DNA of 64,000 nt from the NCBI GenBank assembly GCA_964019695.1, contig OZ026524.1:28250164-28314163 (forward strand), given 5' to 3'. The DNA comes from Loripinus fragilis. Taxonomy: Eukaryota; Mollusca; Bivalvia; Lucinida; Lucinidae. The position numbers and the translations under genes were made by a program. Positions 45,171 through 56,019 of the stretch are shown here, piece after piece. A model generated the notes under the pieces. That model was given only the letters and a program-made list of their open reading frames with translations. It made no database searches and was not told the DNA's origin. Each line of letters begins with the position of its first letter. Position 1 is the first letter of the stretch.

Positions 45171-46851
45171 GGGGGGGGGGGGTTAATGCATTTTACCAGT
45201 ACCAAAACTTTGCCCTCAGGAGTTTGAGACAGATGGGGAAGATTGCTAGCCCTTTGTATAAAGAGAGCTCCGGCTATGTAATTATAATTCTTTCTCCTAG
45301 CTATAAATGTTAACTACCTTTTATCTTACACAGTTGGAGAAAACTACATCTACCTGTAGGGTGTGTCATGCAAAATTTAGCAAGCTAGGCAAACGACAAA
45401 AAGTGCGAAATTGTAGGATCTGTGGGCTAGCGCTTTGTAAGACTTGCTCCAACAAAGAATTACTGGTTTACTTCGATGACAGATTGATTGAAGAGGAGAG
45501 AAATGCTCCCAAAATAGCCATCATCAGACTGGAAGGGGTAGGTATCGAAATGAGCTCCAGCTTACGAGATTTTGTTACTTATTACATAAGCTTTAAGTAA
45601 CTCTCTATATCATTAAATCTGAATGGAATTTCCCACTCTTACCAATTGGACCAGCCCATTTCCGTTTTAAACGTTGTTAGATTGTATTTTTCATTTTTAT
45701 TCAAATTTTTCATAGAACATGTTGTTAGCAAAGAGTAGATACCCTGATCAGAAAATGATACCCTGATCAGATCATCGATTTGGTTCTACACTGTTTGGCT
45801 GTGTCCCACACTTATTTAGCACACTTAAGTATAAGGTTTAAGGCATTCTATTTTTTTCGGTTCGGTTTCGGTGTATATGTGATATGGCCTTTACATGTAT
45901 AGCGTATGGTGTGTACATTACAACAACTGTTACAGATCATTGCAATGACCTTGGAGTCAAAGTTCAAGGTCAGATATACTTATAATATGTCTTACGGGAT
46001 AAAACACGATCTCCTCTTGTATTTGTGACAGAAGTGCTTAATATTTTGTATAATATTTGCCAGTGTGGTCTATGCGTCAAAGGTCAATGCCAAGTATCAT
46101 AAAAATTCAGGCTGTTTGGCTTCAAATGCCAACTTCTTTTACTTTTTTGACGGAGGATATTCATATTTTACGGAACCACATATTAAAATTTATAAGTCAT
46201 CACTGAAATTGTGCCCTCTCATCGCAAACACAGTTTGCTAAAAATATAAAACAAAAGCTATCGTCGAAAAACAATGTTAAAAACATAAAAAACGAGTTTA
46301 AGAGATTTTTTCTAAAAATCCTAATGATGGGGCTTTAGCTTTAGCCATTAAAGCACAGGCAAAATGTCTAAAAATGTCGCCTGCCTTGGTCGTCTGATAC
46401 ATATTTTGCTACAGTATTTTAGTTATTAATGTAAGTATAGGGATAATTAGTATGGACCCAGATCAGACTGCTCCTATTGGAGTAGACTGATCTGATCTAC
46501 ACTTTTTGTCGGAGAGGCTTCTGAAACATTTCAGCAGACGACAATAGCAGACGACTTTTGTTGTGATTGGCACTTTAAGAATTAAATATCATTTTGCAGA
46601 GTCCAGAGGTTGAACCAGAGCTGTCCGTTCTTCTGTATGTCTGTTCTGATTGTAAAGCGGAGGTTGTTAATAGACAATTAGAAGATCCAGTGTGGTTTGA
46701 AGAGAAACCGGAAGGTCATGATGTGATGTCACAGCTTGTGAAAATATATGATGGTCTTTGTGATATCAAAGAATCCATACAGAATAAAGACATAGAGGCC
46801 AGTATCTATACCCCACCCCATTCCCCACAAAAACACTTAAAGATCACATAG
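30826..46851 (+). CDS. Two-zinc-finger FYVE-domain protein, seven exons
   Basis: Exons with GT-AG borders and matching phases: 30826-31114, 31847-31952, 36893-36983, 37955-38130, 39755-39905, 45334-45537 and 46600-46851 (TAG). The joined product has about 422 residues. FYVE zinc fingers bind phosphatidylinositol 3-phosphate on endosomes. Residues 112-167 hold CANPPC, ARPHHCRRCG (the R-HHCR-CG signature), FCRKC and VCEKC; the first pair is Cys-x4-Cys rather than the usual x2, and the N-terminal WxxD motif is absent. Residues 279-357 form a second cluster of four Cys pairs (CRVC, CRIC, CKTC, CSDC) like a degenerate FYVE or PHD finger. The middle is helical and Lys-rich. A preceding acceptor (AG at 30816-30817) suggests an upstream non-coding exon. 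The name is unknown, and the end at 46851 may be only one isoform. Confidence 0.75.
31953..32214. other. Start of intron 2 with a ~20-bp inverted repeat
   Basis: After the donor AG|GTAAGG there is a C-rich stretch (31995-32012) and then GCAGGGAAGGCTCAGACAAA at 32063-32082 facing TTTTGTCTGAGCCTTC.CTGC at about 32101-32121, a hairpin with a loop of about 18 bases. Confidence 0.6.
32215..36470. repeat. 4.2-kb minisatellite of 40/41-bp units with 81-bp higher order
   Basis: Roughly 100 units lie in intron 2 of the FYVE gene. Each has a core ACATTCACATTCATTT, then AGACTGCC or CGGCTGCC, then a variable end: type A TTGCGTATCTTGACGGA (41-bp unit) or type B TTATGTTCTTGGTGTA (40-bp unit). A and B often alternate, giving an 81-bp period, which is why open frames with a 27-residue repeat appear at 35378-35847. 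Units at both edges (32215-32950 and 36020-36470) are diverged, with GATTAATCACGACTGCATT or CATCTAGACTGCA forms, while the core is almost uniform. This is the pattern expected from unequal exchange. No protein is inferred. Confidence 0.95.
36476..36690. mobile_element. MITE family M2 inserted at the edge of the minisatellite
   Basis: It opens with CATGGGCGGATCCAGAGGGG and closes with TTCTGGACCCGCGCATG. The interior has a C tract and the shared block AGCATTTAATGGTGGGCCAT. Minisatellite-like sequence (TAACATTCACGTTCATCTAG) resumes after it, so it inserted into the array. Confidence 0.75.
37236..37385 (+). mobile_element. Partial tRNA-derived SINE in intron 3
   Basis: It retains the B-box side (TTCGAGACTCATC), the TGTCCTTGAGCAAGACA block and the end TTGACTTGGACGTAAAGCAT. 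The 5' part of the head is missing. Confidence 0.65.
37453..37605. mobile_element. MITE family M2, shortened copy in intron 3
   Basis: It opens with ATGGGCGGATCCAGAGGGGG and the GGATCCGGACCCC tract and ends near TTGATCCGTGCTCAG. The middle part of the family consensus is missing. Confidence 0.6.
38485..39285. mobile_element. ~800-bp inverted-repeat element with three internal repeats, intron 4
   Basis: AGTGCTATAGTGTTCTA at about 38485 and its exact inverse TAGAACACTATAGCACT at about 39268 bound the element. Between them are three diverged direct copies of a ~165-bp unit, each with TTACCTCCCT, an AATTGAAG-type block, GGTCCAAATAAT-like and CCATGGACAGAAT-like blocks. Confidence 0.6.
39535..39735. 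repeat. Foldback just upstream of exon 5 of the FYVE gene
   Basis: GTCCACCTGTACGT and GATAATCCAC (39648-39676) face GTGGATTATC and ACGTACAGGCGGAC (about 39688-39713), with a loop of about 12 bases. An outer pair, TTATACCATG at 39635 and CATGGTATAA at 39717, extends it. It ends about 30 bp before the exon's acceptor. Confidence 0.7.
39906..42620. other. Intron 5, no other gene recognised
   Basis: AT-rich intron sequence. A small hairpin at about 40231-40276 pairs ATCAGAATTTTCA with TGAAAATTCTGAT. No coding sequence was recognised. Confidence 0.5.
42625..42737. mobile_element. Short foldback with C/G-tract ends
   Basis: CATC followed by a C run and GAGTCCCAACTAG (42627-42656) faces TTAGTTGGGACTAAG, a G run and GATG (about 42709-42736). 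The loop is about 50 bases. The two homopolymer tracts, about 12 C and 11 G, would pair in a hairpin. Confidence 0.7.
42985..43455. mobile_element. MITE family M4 split by a SINE
   Basis: The parts 42985-43126 and 43338-43455 match the intact copy at 20124-20318: AAACAGTTTGGACCCAGA on the left, and AAAATGTCAGCA and CAGCATGCAAAGAGTTAA on the right. The intact copy shows AAAACCGTTTG at the place where the SINE sits. Confidence 0.7.
43127..43330 (+). mobile_element. tRNA-derived SINE nested in M4
   Basis: The A box GTGGCTCAGTTGATAGAG and B box GGTTTGAGCC are followed by TGTCCTTGAGCAAGACACTT and the end GACTGGGACGTAAAGAATC. CAAACCG flanks it at 43120-43126 and 43331-43337, a 7-bp target duplication supported by the empty site in the other M4 copy. 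Confidence 0.85.
43474..43712. mobile_element. MITE family M1, intact copy
   Basis: The ends are TGAGCCGCGACATGTGATTT and the inverse of TGAGCCGCGACATGAAAGTT, followed by CCAACAATGTGG on both sides: inverted repeats of about 32 bp with few mismatches. The interior contains GATCAGACTGCGCGTATGCG facing CGCAGGCTGATC. Relatives lie at 2213, 10714 and 59248. Confidence 0.85.
44515..44740 (-). mobile_element. Naiad-like tail fragment, inverted, in intron 5
   Basis: On the minus strand the sequence runs TACTGTTGAGTCCTTATCTT and then, after a divergent middle, GGTGTGGTACTTGGTTGTAT and CTGATCTTTGCC, the order found in the Naiad tail. The segment between is shortened. Confidence 0.55.
44840..45240 (-). 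mobile_element. PLE-like tail B, inverted, with GT/G tract
   Basis: On the minus strand it matches 17700-18035: TTGGTACTGGTAAAATGCAT, GTGGCTTAGGCTATTGTCCA, then AGAAAGAGCTGGTTACTT and GTGTGTGATTGAGG. A (GT)n run followed by a G tract (45134-45182) replaces part of the unit, as at 7499. Confidence 0.6.
46445..46585. mobile_element. Half copy of MITE family M3 beside exon 7
   Basis: It has GGACCCAGATCAGACTGCTC, a hairpin, TCTGAAACATTTCAGCAGAC and the end TTGTGATTGGCACTTTAAG, which match M3 at 60290 in inverted order. It ends about 15 bp before the acceptor of the last FYVE exon. Confidence 0.6.
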
Positions 46852-48270
46852 CAGGGCACTGCCTATAATTTCACATATGAGCCAGCACATGAGATGTTGG
46901 TACTGATAACATATGCGTAAAGCATTATTAAAACATACACTGAACCGAAGTTCTAAGTAGCCACTTTTCAATTTCTTTTTTTCGGACTAAGCCCTAGTGA
47001 TATTGAAATGATTTTTTTCCCAAGTATGTGCATTGTAATGGACTAAAGTTAAGCGGTGTTTTGGAAGAGTTTTCTATCACTTCACGAGTTTTGGGGTTCA
47101 AAAATGCAAATATCTAATTTTTGAAGAAAATAAGTGTTTTGAGTGCAGTTTTTATCAAATTCAAGTACAGGTGATTGCATACCTGCCTAGTCGACTTGAA
47201 AAAACACAAAACACTTGACATTTTGCTAATGAAAGATTTTTCATGAATTTTTAAAAATTGATAATTTTCCGAATTTTCCAAAATGTTCGGAAATCATCAG
47301 CTGCACATACTAAAATCATTGTATGTGTTTTATTTTATGTTAATATGTTTGAAAAAAACACCATGCAACTTGATGCGCCCGTTTTCTAACGATATATTTT
47401 ACTAATTTGGTATTCACTTCCGATTTTAAAGTGAAAGATTAAAGGTCATTTAAATGGCATTTATTAAAGATTTCTTTTAGTTTTTAAGCAGAACAGTGAC
47501 GCCAATTCATAATGAAGAGCCCCTGAAAATTGCACTGCTGTGCCGCAGATAATAAAGCGTACAGAGCAATGCAAAGTGAGTATGCAACCTGAATGGTTAA
47601 GCTAAAAATCTTTTGATTAAGTTGTTGACCGTGGCTGTCTTCATGTTAACGTAGAAGAGAAAAGGAGTGTTCAATTGTCAAAAAACTTTTGATTCTTTTC
47701 ATCTTATATCACAGCTGTTATATAAACATCTTCAAACTAATTAAAATATAAATAGGTAATGTATCTGATGAATAGTTTATATCACACTTAAAAGTGTGAC
47801 TTTTTGAAATGATGGTACCTTTACTCGGGCCTCGTCTGTGCAAGGTCTACCCGTCATTTTGAAATCACATAATTTGCAGAGTCTCGACAAAGCGGTGGAC
47901 CTTTTTATAGAATTAAAATTTTGTGAGGGCGATTTTTACTTTCTGAACGGCAGCAAAAATTGTATGGTGGCTACTTATAACTTTGGTTCAGATTATATAC
48001 ACGACTATATCTAGGAGCTAGACAGCTTGAACTCAGTCTGCGTCTTCCTCTATGTAACTTAACGTTATGTATGCTAGAGTACATCTGAGTTTGTGCTGCT
48101 CAGCCATATGACAAGTACCAAAATCTCACGTGCTGGCCCATATGAACGAACCGGCAATTCCCCACCATCCTTGAGATTCTCGCTAGACAACCTCTGTAGT
48201 CATCGTGGGTTGGTTGCAGTCGACGAGGGCACAAATATACCATTTTAGTGTACCTATCTGTTAAAAACTA
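46852..48270. other. Downstream of the FYVE stop codon; no gene recognised
   Basis: A possible polyadenylation signal AATAAA occurs near 47551. The sequence is AT-rich and I see no further exon with convincing borders. Confidence 0.4.
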
Positions 48271-48591
48271 ATCTTTTTGTCAATATTTATACCCCCCGCA
48301 AACTTTGTTTGTGGTGGGTATACTGTTTTTACATTGTCCGCCCATCCGTGCGTGTGTGCTTCCGTGCGTGCAGCCGTGCGTCCGTCCGTAACGTTTTGTT
48401 TCCTTAATATCTTGACGATTCATTGCTGGATTTTCATCAAACCTTGCGAACATGTTCATATATGCAAGACAAATACTTTAGACAAAAAAGTTAGGGCTAG
48501 GGGCCAATTCTATTAGAGTTATTTCCCTTTGTAGTTCTAAATGGCTTTTTATAGGGTTTTATGCTTATGCTATTAAAGGCCATACAAGGGC

Positions 48592-49250
48592 GGATTAACT
48601 CCTACCACAGCTTTTGATGGAACAGTTTGATATTTTTTCTATACAATGTAGACACATTGAACATATGCATGGAGGAGTTTGGTTCAGAAAAAATAATTTT
48701 TGACAAAATGACAGCAGTTAGAACTTAAACAATTTTCCCTAATAAGGTGTTTGTATATGCATAGATTGTGCCTTCATGGGCCGATCAACTCTTACCACAG
48801 CTTTTGATGGAGCAATTTGATACTTTGCCTATACAATGGAGACACATTTAACATATGCATGAAGCAGTTTGGTTCAGAAAAAATAATTTTAGACAAAATT
48901 ACAGCAGTGAGAACTTAGACAATTTTTCCCTAATAAGGTGTTTGTATATGCATAGATGGTGCCCTCATTGGCTGATCAACTCCTACCACAGCTTTTAATG
49001 GAGCAACTTGATACTTTGCCTATACAATGTAGACACATTGAACATATCCATGAAGGAGCTTGGTTTAGAAAAAATAATTTTTGACGAAATGACAGCTATG
49101 AGAACTTACACTATTATTCCCAATTATTGCTTTTGTATGTGCATGGATAGTGCCTTTATGGGCCGATCAACTCCTACCACAGCTTTTAATGGAGCAGTTT
49201 GATATTTGCAGATACAATGTAGACACATTGAACATATACTTGAAAGAGTT
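48592..49250. repeat. Tandem repeat, 189-bp unit, ~3.5 copies
   Basis: Units begin near 48592, 48780, 48969 and 49158, with GATCAACTCCTACCACAGCT, then CAATGTAGACACATTGAACA and AAAAAATAATTTTTGACAAA. Between neighbours the identity is high but not complete. A lead-in at 48288-48330 (ACCCCCCGCAAACTTTGTTT) looks like the end of an interspersed element. Confidence 0.85.
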
Positions 49251-49539
49251 TATAATTTTTGTTTGCACAGATTCTACTGAATCCTTCTTTTCAAAACTAA
49301 GGTCTACTGGTTTGAACTATAACTTGTCAAGTTTTTTTTCAATGACTCTTACTGTGCGGGGGTATCTAATAAGCATTGCTTATTGACTTTTTTCATTTAC
49401 TTCTGAAAATATTCTTCTCTGATCATTGTCACATATATCCAGGTGTGTAGCCGCTTAACTAGATTTATCAAAGTTAAGCGATATTCGATGCAAAAAAGTG
49501 ATTGTTTCCTGAACAAAAAGGATGAAATGCATTTTTGTT

Positions 49540-51390
49540 TATGTTCTGGAATTTATGCTTACTTTAGATAAAATGCAAAACATCAGTACTTTAATGTGCA
49601 AAAGTTCGAAATCTGAGGGCATTTTGAAAGCTATTCAAGCTTTTCATGCTGTACACATAGTACTGTATATCAGGTATTCTGGCCCAGTGATCGGGTAAGC
49701 GACTGCATACATATTGATTATAGTGCGGGGTCCAATTCACAATTGTCACATAGAAAATGAGTTCGTAGTACTCTGTGTATAACAGCATATTTTGCTGAAA
49801 ATGGTTAGATAAAAGGTAATATTTTATCAATTTGCATGATGCCAAGGCTAAATCAAGGGCAGCTACCCATGAGGCTGCCCTAAAGTATGACGTCACAAAT
49901 ATACAAATCGCAGTAATTTATTTCGAAAACTTCTTTTCAATCTTAATTTCTCAGAGAGTTTTGTATATTATCCAACAATATCAATGCATTCAAGAAATGA
50001 GTTATACGGGGTTATTTTTAGACTTGCATTTGTCAATTTCTAATGGTATTGTTTCTACCAAAATTTATGATAAACGTGAAGACTTTGATTTTGAAATTGT
50101 CAATTTCCCATTTTTAGATGGTGATGTTCCTCGTTCTACATCCTATGGAGTCTATATCTCTCAACTCATTCGTTTTGCTAGAGCATCTAGCTATGTTACT
50201 GACTTCAACACTCGCAATAAATTGTTAACTCAGAAACTTCTTAAACAGGGCTATCGGTATCATAAACTTCGCAAAACATTTTCAAAATTTTATAGACGAT
50301 ACTTTGATTTGATTTCTAAATTCCAAGTTGGACTTAAATCTCTCTTGCGCCAAGGACTTTCGGAACCTGATTTCTATGGTGACTTGGTGTATAAGTTGAA
50401 GAAGATTGTTGGCTCTAATAATTTTTCAGCGCAGTTCATTAAAATAATTTCCCATTATAAAAAGATTGGCTATAACATTAATGTATTGCAACAGACTGCA
50501 TGCTTGGTAGTCAACCCAATCACAGTTGGCAACTTTGCTTTCCTCTTTAATTGCACGCCGGTGGGTCGGACTTCAGACTCTATGATGGTTCCGACTTAAA
50601 GACTTATCTATTGATGAGATGGTAGGGGCCTGATGCTTTGGCTGTTTGTCGGGCCCACCGGGGTTTACCTGTTGGATTTCTTTTGCTCCGATATTCAGTT
50701 TAATTTACTGTTGAGTCCTTATCCTTGCTTTATCTCCTTGTTATATCTTGATTTATATGTTTTAGGAGATGATGCATTGATAAGTTAGGGGTCTTTCATG
50801 CAAACCAAATATCTATGTGTCTTGATCCACATCTGAATTAAGGGTGAGGTTGGCGCCGTTAAACCGGTTTAAGCCCTCCAGTAAAATATTTTACTGACCG
50901 TTCCAAGGCGGTACTTCTTTTGTGGATCTTTTATGTTTTTGTTCTGTCTTGTGTTTGCTATGTTGTGCGCGTCTGTTTATATGTGCTTCGTGGTCACCTG
51001 CTGGGAAAGGGCTGACCTCTTGGCTCTCGTTTGTGGTGTCTTCTGTGAGTTTGTCACTTTCCCATTGGTATCCTGGGTCAGGTGTGGTACTTGATTGTAT
51101 CGATTCCTGATCTTTGCAACCTTACTTACTTATATTTAACAGCATTTAAAACATGAGAATACTTATCTACGGTGGATTATTAAGGTCATGAATGTTATGG
51201 GTATACTTGTTTCTTATCAATTTCACAAAAGAGGGTTGTATCAAATGTATTATTTTCCTTATCAGTAAAGGAAATAATATAAATTTTACACACATTATAG
51301 TCGAATATATGGGCAAGCAGCGTGTAGAAAGATAAATAAGAAATACGGCTCCATTATTGCATAAAAGGGCAAAACGTATAACACCCAATT
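49540..51390 (-). repeat. Repeat family F, minus-strand copy split by a Naiad insertion
   Basis: The parts 49720-49980 and 51150-51340 are the inverse of 55190-55440 and 54955-55130. Shared blocks include AGTGCGGGGTCCAA, TAAATCAAGGGCAG, AAGTATGACGTCACAAATAT and GTGGATTATTAAGGTCATGA. The Naiad fragment at 50009-51128 sits between them, so the unbroken copy at 54955 serves as the empty site. Confidence 0.75.
50009..51128 (+). mobile_element. Naiad PLE, 5'-truncated copy 2
   Basis: It starts within the reverse-transcriptase C-terminal part (FLDLHLSISNG) and continues in one open frame to TAA at 50597, then carries the full tail ending at the CTGATCTTTGC block. The protein part is about 190 residues and differs from copy 1 at only about six positions. 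The frame contains no TGA, and copy 1 also has none in this stretch. Confidence 0.9.
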
Positions 51391-51394
51391 TCCT

Positions 51395-53055
51395 CGAAAA
51401 TGGCTGAGTTAAGTTTCATTGACAGAGAAACACGTTCTATAAATTGTTTCCGGTGATCACAAAGTCAGTAATAATGTTTTATAATATCAATACTAATATT
51501 ATGAAAGCCCAATACTGCCATATATTCATTATTATTTGTTGAAACTTATAATCAGAAGGTCGTAAAACATAAATTTATTTTGCTTCAAAATACAATGATT
51601 GTATTATTCCTAAGATAATTATTTGCAGGATGATTCGATTGTAATATTACATTGTCAGGTGCAATTAATACAAACAATAATTAAGAGAAAGATCAATTTA
51701 AGGTCACTACTGGCATCAACAACCAATAATGATTTGCAAGGTCTAAATATACCAAATTATGGTTTCGCAGTACTCATGTTTTTTATTTAGTATTAAAGAC
51801 ATGTGCTTGCTTGAAATAATTTGCTTTTTTGCCAGTCCTGAAAATGCGGTATAAGAAAGCAAGGAAAATAATAAGACAATGCCCTAATTTTGATCATATT
51901 ACGTTACAGTAGCTCTCATTTGTTCGTCGAGTTCGCATGACCAATACGTAAAAATACTTTTATTTCCTGTAGGTCATAGTATGCCAATATGTCATAGTAT
52001 ATGTTTGATGACAATCAATAAGGTGTCTTGTCTAACACGCAGTACATAAGCTGAGTATCCATGATGTATATGTAATTTGATAGTGCCTTGTGACTACTAT
52101 CAATATATGTCGTATGAAAATATACTAGCCAACCACTTTCATTTAGGACTTGTGACTATGTGTGGACGTTTGCATATTACTGATCCTTTGAATGGAGTTT
52201 TAAAGCAAAATCTTATGAAAACGTGTCTATCTAAATCGTTTTCTGTGAAGTTTTTAAAAGATTTTCTGTATATTTTAATTAGAAACAAAATAACCATTCA
52301 CTTTAATAACTGTCATTCAAGCCCACTTAATTCAACTGGTTATCTGCTAAAATGTCTTCTTATTTAACATTTTATCATACAATATGGATGAGAGACTGCC
52401 TCCTTGTAGCAAACGTGAACTATATAAGAACTAAGAAATTTGCACGTCGATTTCTATGTCTCATGATTAAAATCCTATTACATTTTTCATTCGGCTTTTT
52501 ATGAGAGATCGTACTAAGTCGCTTAAAGCATCCGGACGTCCTACTTGTTTTGCTGCAAATAATGCAGGTTTTGGTAGAAACCGATGAAAAAACAGAGTGG
52601 TAAAAATAAATTAGTAATTACAAAGGAATTTACGTTTGATCAAGATAATTATTTTGAAATTCACTTTGAATAAAAACATTGTCATTGTGACATACATCGC
52701 ATGGATATCATGCGATTGTCTGTATTCTTGGTTGTACATGTATACCTATCCTGGTTTTCTATGGTTTCCTCTTTCATTGCTAGGCAGTTGGTAAAGCCTC
52801 AGACTCAATGAAAAAAACTGACCAAAAACTTTCATCGAGCTGTTGGTGACTGATAATTGTCTTTGGCTGGGCCCATCGTGGATCAACTTGAGTTTTTCGC
52901 TAGCTCTGACTATTTATGGTTCATTAGCCATTTTATTTTCATTTCTCTGTGATGATGCATTGCATAACCTAGGAAACATACATGCGAGCTAAACAATGTT
53001 TGTGTTTATCAACTGCATAACCTAGTGCGAAGATAAGGCGCCTGTAAAATACATA
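51395..53055. other. No gene recognised
   Basis: AT-rich DNA. An open frame at 52077-52367 has no recognised motif and no convincing codon pattern. Confidence 0.4.
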
Positions 53056-53059
53056 ATAT

Positions 53060-53365
53060 GTAGTGGGTTTGGCTTCTGTCTGTTCCGAGGCGATGGTGTT
53101 GTTGTTATTGATTCACTGGTTATTTGTGCTCTCATTGTTTGGGTGGGTGGATGTTGTAATTGGTCCTTGCTGTGCATTACTTAGTGGCCTTTCACTTTTG
53201 CAATCATCTGGCCGAGGAAGAATAGCTGGTTGCTTTACTTTGATGGTCTATTTACTAGCGCTGTTTCTTGTCTTTGATGCTCTGTGTCTCTTCCTACGGT
53301 CTTGTGGGTGGGCTGCAGTGTGTAATTGTGGCATTTCCTGGTCGTATTTATTTATTGTTTAGGTA
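53060..53365 (+). mobile_element. PLE-like tail B
   Basis: Blocks GTTGTTGTTATTGATTCACT, GAAGAATAGCTGGTTGCTTT and GTGTAATTGTGGCATTTCCT follow the order of the copies at 7425 and 17770. It ends near 53365 with a poly-T run. Confidence 0.55.
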
Positions 53366-54246
53366 CATTACACATGATTGTTTTTTTTCTCTCTTTCTTA
53401 TTTCATTTACCTAATTATCGTAATTATAACTCTTTCCAACTAGTCATGATGTTTTACTTTTAATTGCCACTTCTTAGTTACTTTGTTCGTATACGATACT
53501 CACACAAGCAACATTGAAAAGTGGCTTTTCTGCAATACCAAGTACACTGGTGAACACCACTGCTGTAAAATTCAGCATGGGAACTAGTGTCAGCTGTAAT
53601 GCAATAAGTTTATCATTCTCCCAAATGAGTAACCCCAATATATCTAGTAAGAAAGGCGACAAATATCAGGAATTGAAACAATCAAGTAATAACTCAAATG
53701 TGCCTCTTCTGAATTGACAGAGTGTAACTGCGCCAGAAAGCCAAGCCAAGAATACTGGGTTCTAGTGCGTCCTAAAGGTGTACAGATTGTATCTGAGTTA
53801 AATGGCACTAGATGAACGATCAGGCTAGTTGTAGGATTAGCTGAACCTAGTTGAATATCATAGACTAATTTGCAATAGAATTGTATTAAAGCAGAATCGT
53901 GGTAAAAGGATAGTCCCTCAACTAGTCTGCTTTTTTTATCATTTCTATTAAAATTAACTCTGTATTTTATAATTAATTTCGTATCCTACTACGCATAAAA
54001 CAAAAGATAAACGTTTGTAGTATATATTGGTTAGTATAATTCTCTTTTTTTAAAGAGGAAAGTACCTCTTTTTTGTAGGAATTTTCGGGACTTGGCTTTG
54101 ATATTCGCATTCCTGCATAATTTGAAAATTTTGAAAACGTCTTTAAGGTATAAAGATTGAATTGAAGCGTTAGGCAACGTTACTTGAGAATAAACAGGTT
54201 TTATCAAAATCACTGTCATTTTAGTTATTAAGCATTGGCAAGTTGC

Positions 54247-54594
54247 CATGGAATCATCACATGGTGTAGAACAGAGATATATTATTTTTTCTCCTGTCAA
54301 GAAGAGGAGGTATGAACAGTATACATGTAGTTCTGAACTTTGTGTGTTCTCTCACAAAAGTGAAAGTGTAGATAGCCTTGGGAGGGGAAAAGTCAAAGGG
54401 TTATGTCGTGTGAATTAGTCTGTAGGCTGAGGTTAGAAAATAATCCACGTGATTATGGTTCTAATGGTATAGAGCAGCTATTGCAATCATCGGTCAAGAG
54501 GAAGCCTAAATGGCACAGGCAGTGTTATCAACACTTCACAAATCAGAACAAACTTGATAGATTGTTATCAAACCAACTAATAGAATGTGTTTGA
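54247..54594 (+). pseudogene. Exon-like fragment, unknown protein, interrupted
   Basis: A frame from the ATG at 54249 begins MESSHGVEQRYIIFSPVKKR and runs to a TAG at 54416. The next open frame (54419-54591) contains RKPKWHRQCYQHFTNQNKL, resembling a Trp-His-x3-Cys-Tyr motif that I have seen in repeated bivalve proteins of unknown function. The stop between the two, with no good splice site, suggests a pseudogene or a domesticated transposon relic. The match is from memory and weak. Confidence 0.35.
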
Positions 54595-54954
54595 GGAACA
54601 GAATCTGAAGTTAAGGGAAGTTTTAAATTGCAGGATAAATATTTATTCAGTGGGAAACACCCTACAAACCATTTCTTTTAAGTATAACACAATCATTTTA
54701 TTCGAAACAAATTATTTTATGATATTCTAATTATTAGTTACAACATATAGTTATGAATATCGCGTGAACATTGCATGTAGGTGCTTCCATAGCATAAGTA
54801 CTGATTTCATGAAACACAATTACTGATTTTGTGATCACCAGAAATATTTAACACATTATTTTGTCTCTCGTTGTAACTTAACAAAGCCTTTTTCGTGAAA
54901 TATACCTATTATATTCTTTGCCGTATTATGTAATAATAACAAATTATTTTTAAA

Positions 54955-55920
54955 AGATTTTTTGCATATAACAAGCGCATATAATAGACTTTAATATGTG
55001 TAAAATTAATAGCGTTCCCATCACTAAAAAGGGAAATAATACATTCGATACATCCCCTTTTACAAAATGTATAAGAAACGTATTTACCCATACTTATTCA
55101 TGACCATAATAATCCCCCGTAGATAAGTGAATCGATTTTTTAAATACTGTCAAATAACTCTACATAATTTTATTTTAGAAATGAATTAACTTTGTTTGAA
55201 AATATACAAAAGTTTCTGAGAAATTGAAGTTGAAATGAGGCTTTCAAAATGAATTACTGCAATTTTGATATTTGTGACGTCATACTTTGAACCAGCCTAG
55301 CGAGTTACTGCCCTTGATTTAATATTGGCAACATGCAAATCTATTAAATATAACCTATTTTATAATCGTTTTTACCAAAAAGTTGCTGTTATACGCTGAG
55401 TACTACCAGACCATATTTTGGCATGCTTGGACCCCGCACTATTATATTTAGACCCTCGATTACTGGTAAAATGCCCTTGACTACTCAAATGTTTTGTACA
55501 GCTACAAAATGCCGTGCAACTTCGCAATCAATAAACAGAAATTATACAAAACGTTCTATTTCTTCACTTATTTGTATTCTTCATTATGTGATGGCATTAA
55601 ATCATAACTAATAACTTTAATAGCGCACTCATTAGCCTGTGAACGCATTCGGGACACACACAATCCCACAGGCTGGCCAGAAAATGGCTGCTTCGTAGCT
55701 AGTTTTAGAATGTAAAGGATACAATTGAGCCGGAATGGACTACAATACCTAGGTTATGTGGTAATTCCAAATGAAAAGTCATCATGTAAATTAAAGTAGT
55801 AAATAACTTACTCTTAGAATGAATCACAGTAAACCAAAATAGTATATTTTGTGCCCTTTTTGACTGGAAGCAACCAGCGATGATTGCACTGTTCGAGTAC
55901 AGTGGTTTTCTAGCGTGAGA
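54955..55920 (+). repeat. Repeat family F, longest copy
   Basis: The segment serves as the reference for family F because it is unbroken and covers both the part inverted at 49540-51390 and the part repeated at 30285-30725. No terminal repeat or coding sequence was recognised, so its class is unknown. Confidence 0.6.
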
Positions 55921-56019
55921 TTTAAGCTCATAAAATAAATGCCCTTCGGCATGAGAAAGTCTGTTTCTTGCAAACCATGGTTTCCACTGTTTTTACCCAT
56001 ATAAGAAATTTATTTCTCA

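Noticed and set aside
49008..49386. Open frames within the 189-bp tandem repeat
   Set aside because: They change frame between units and contain no known motif.
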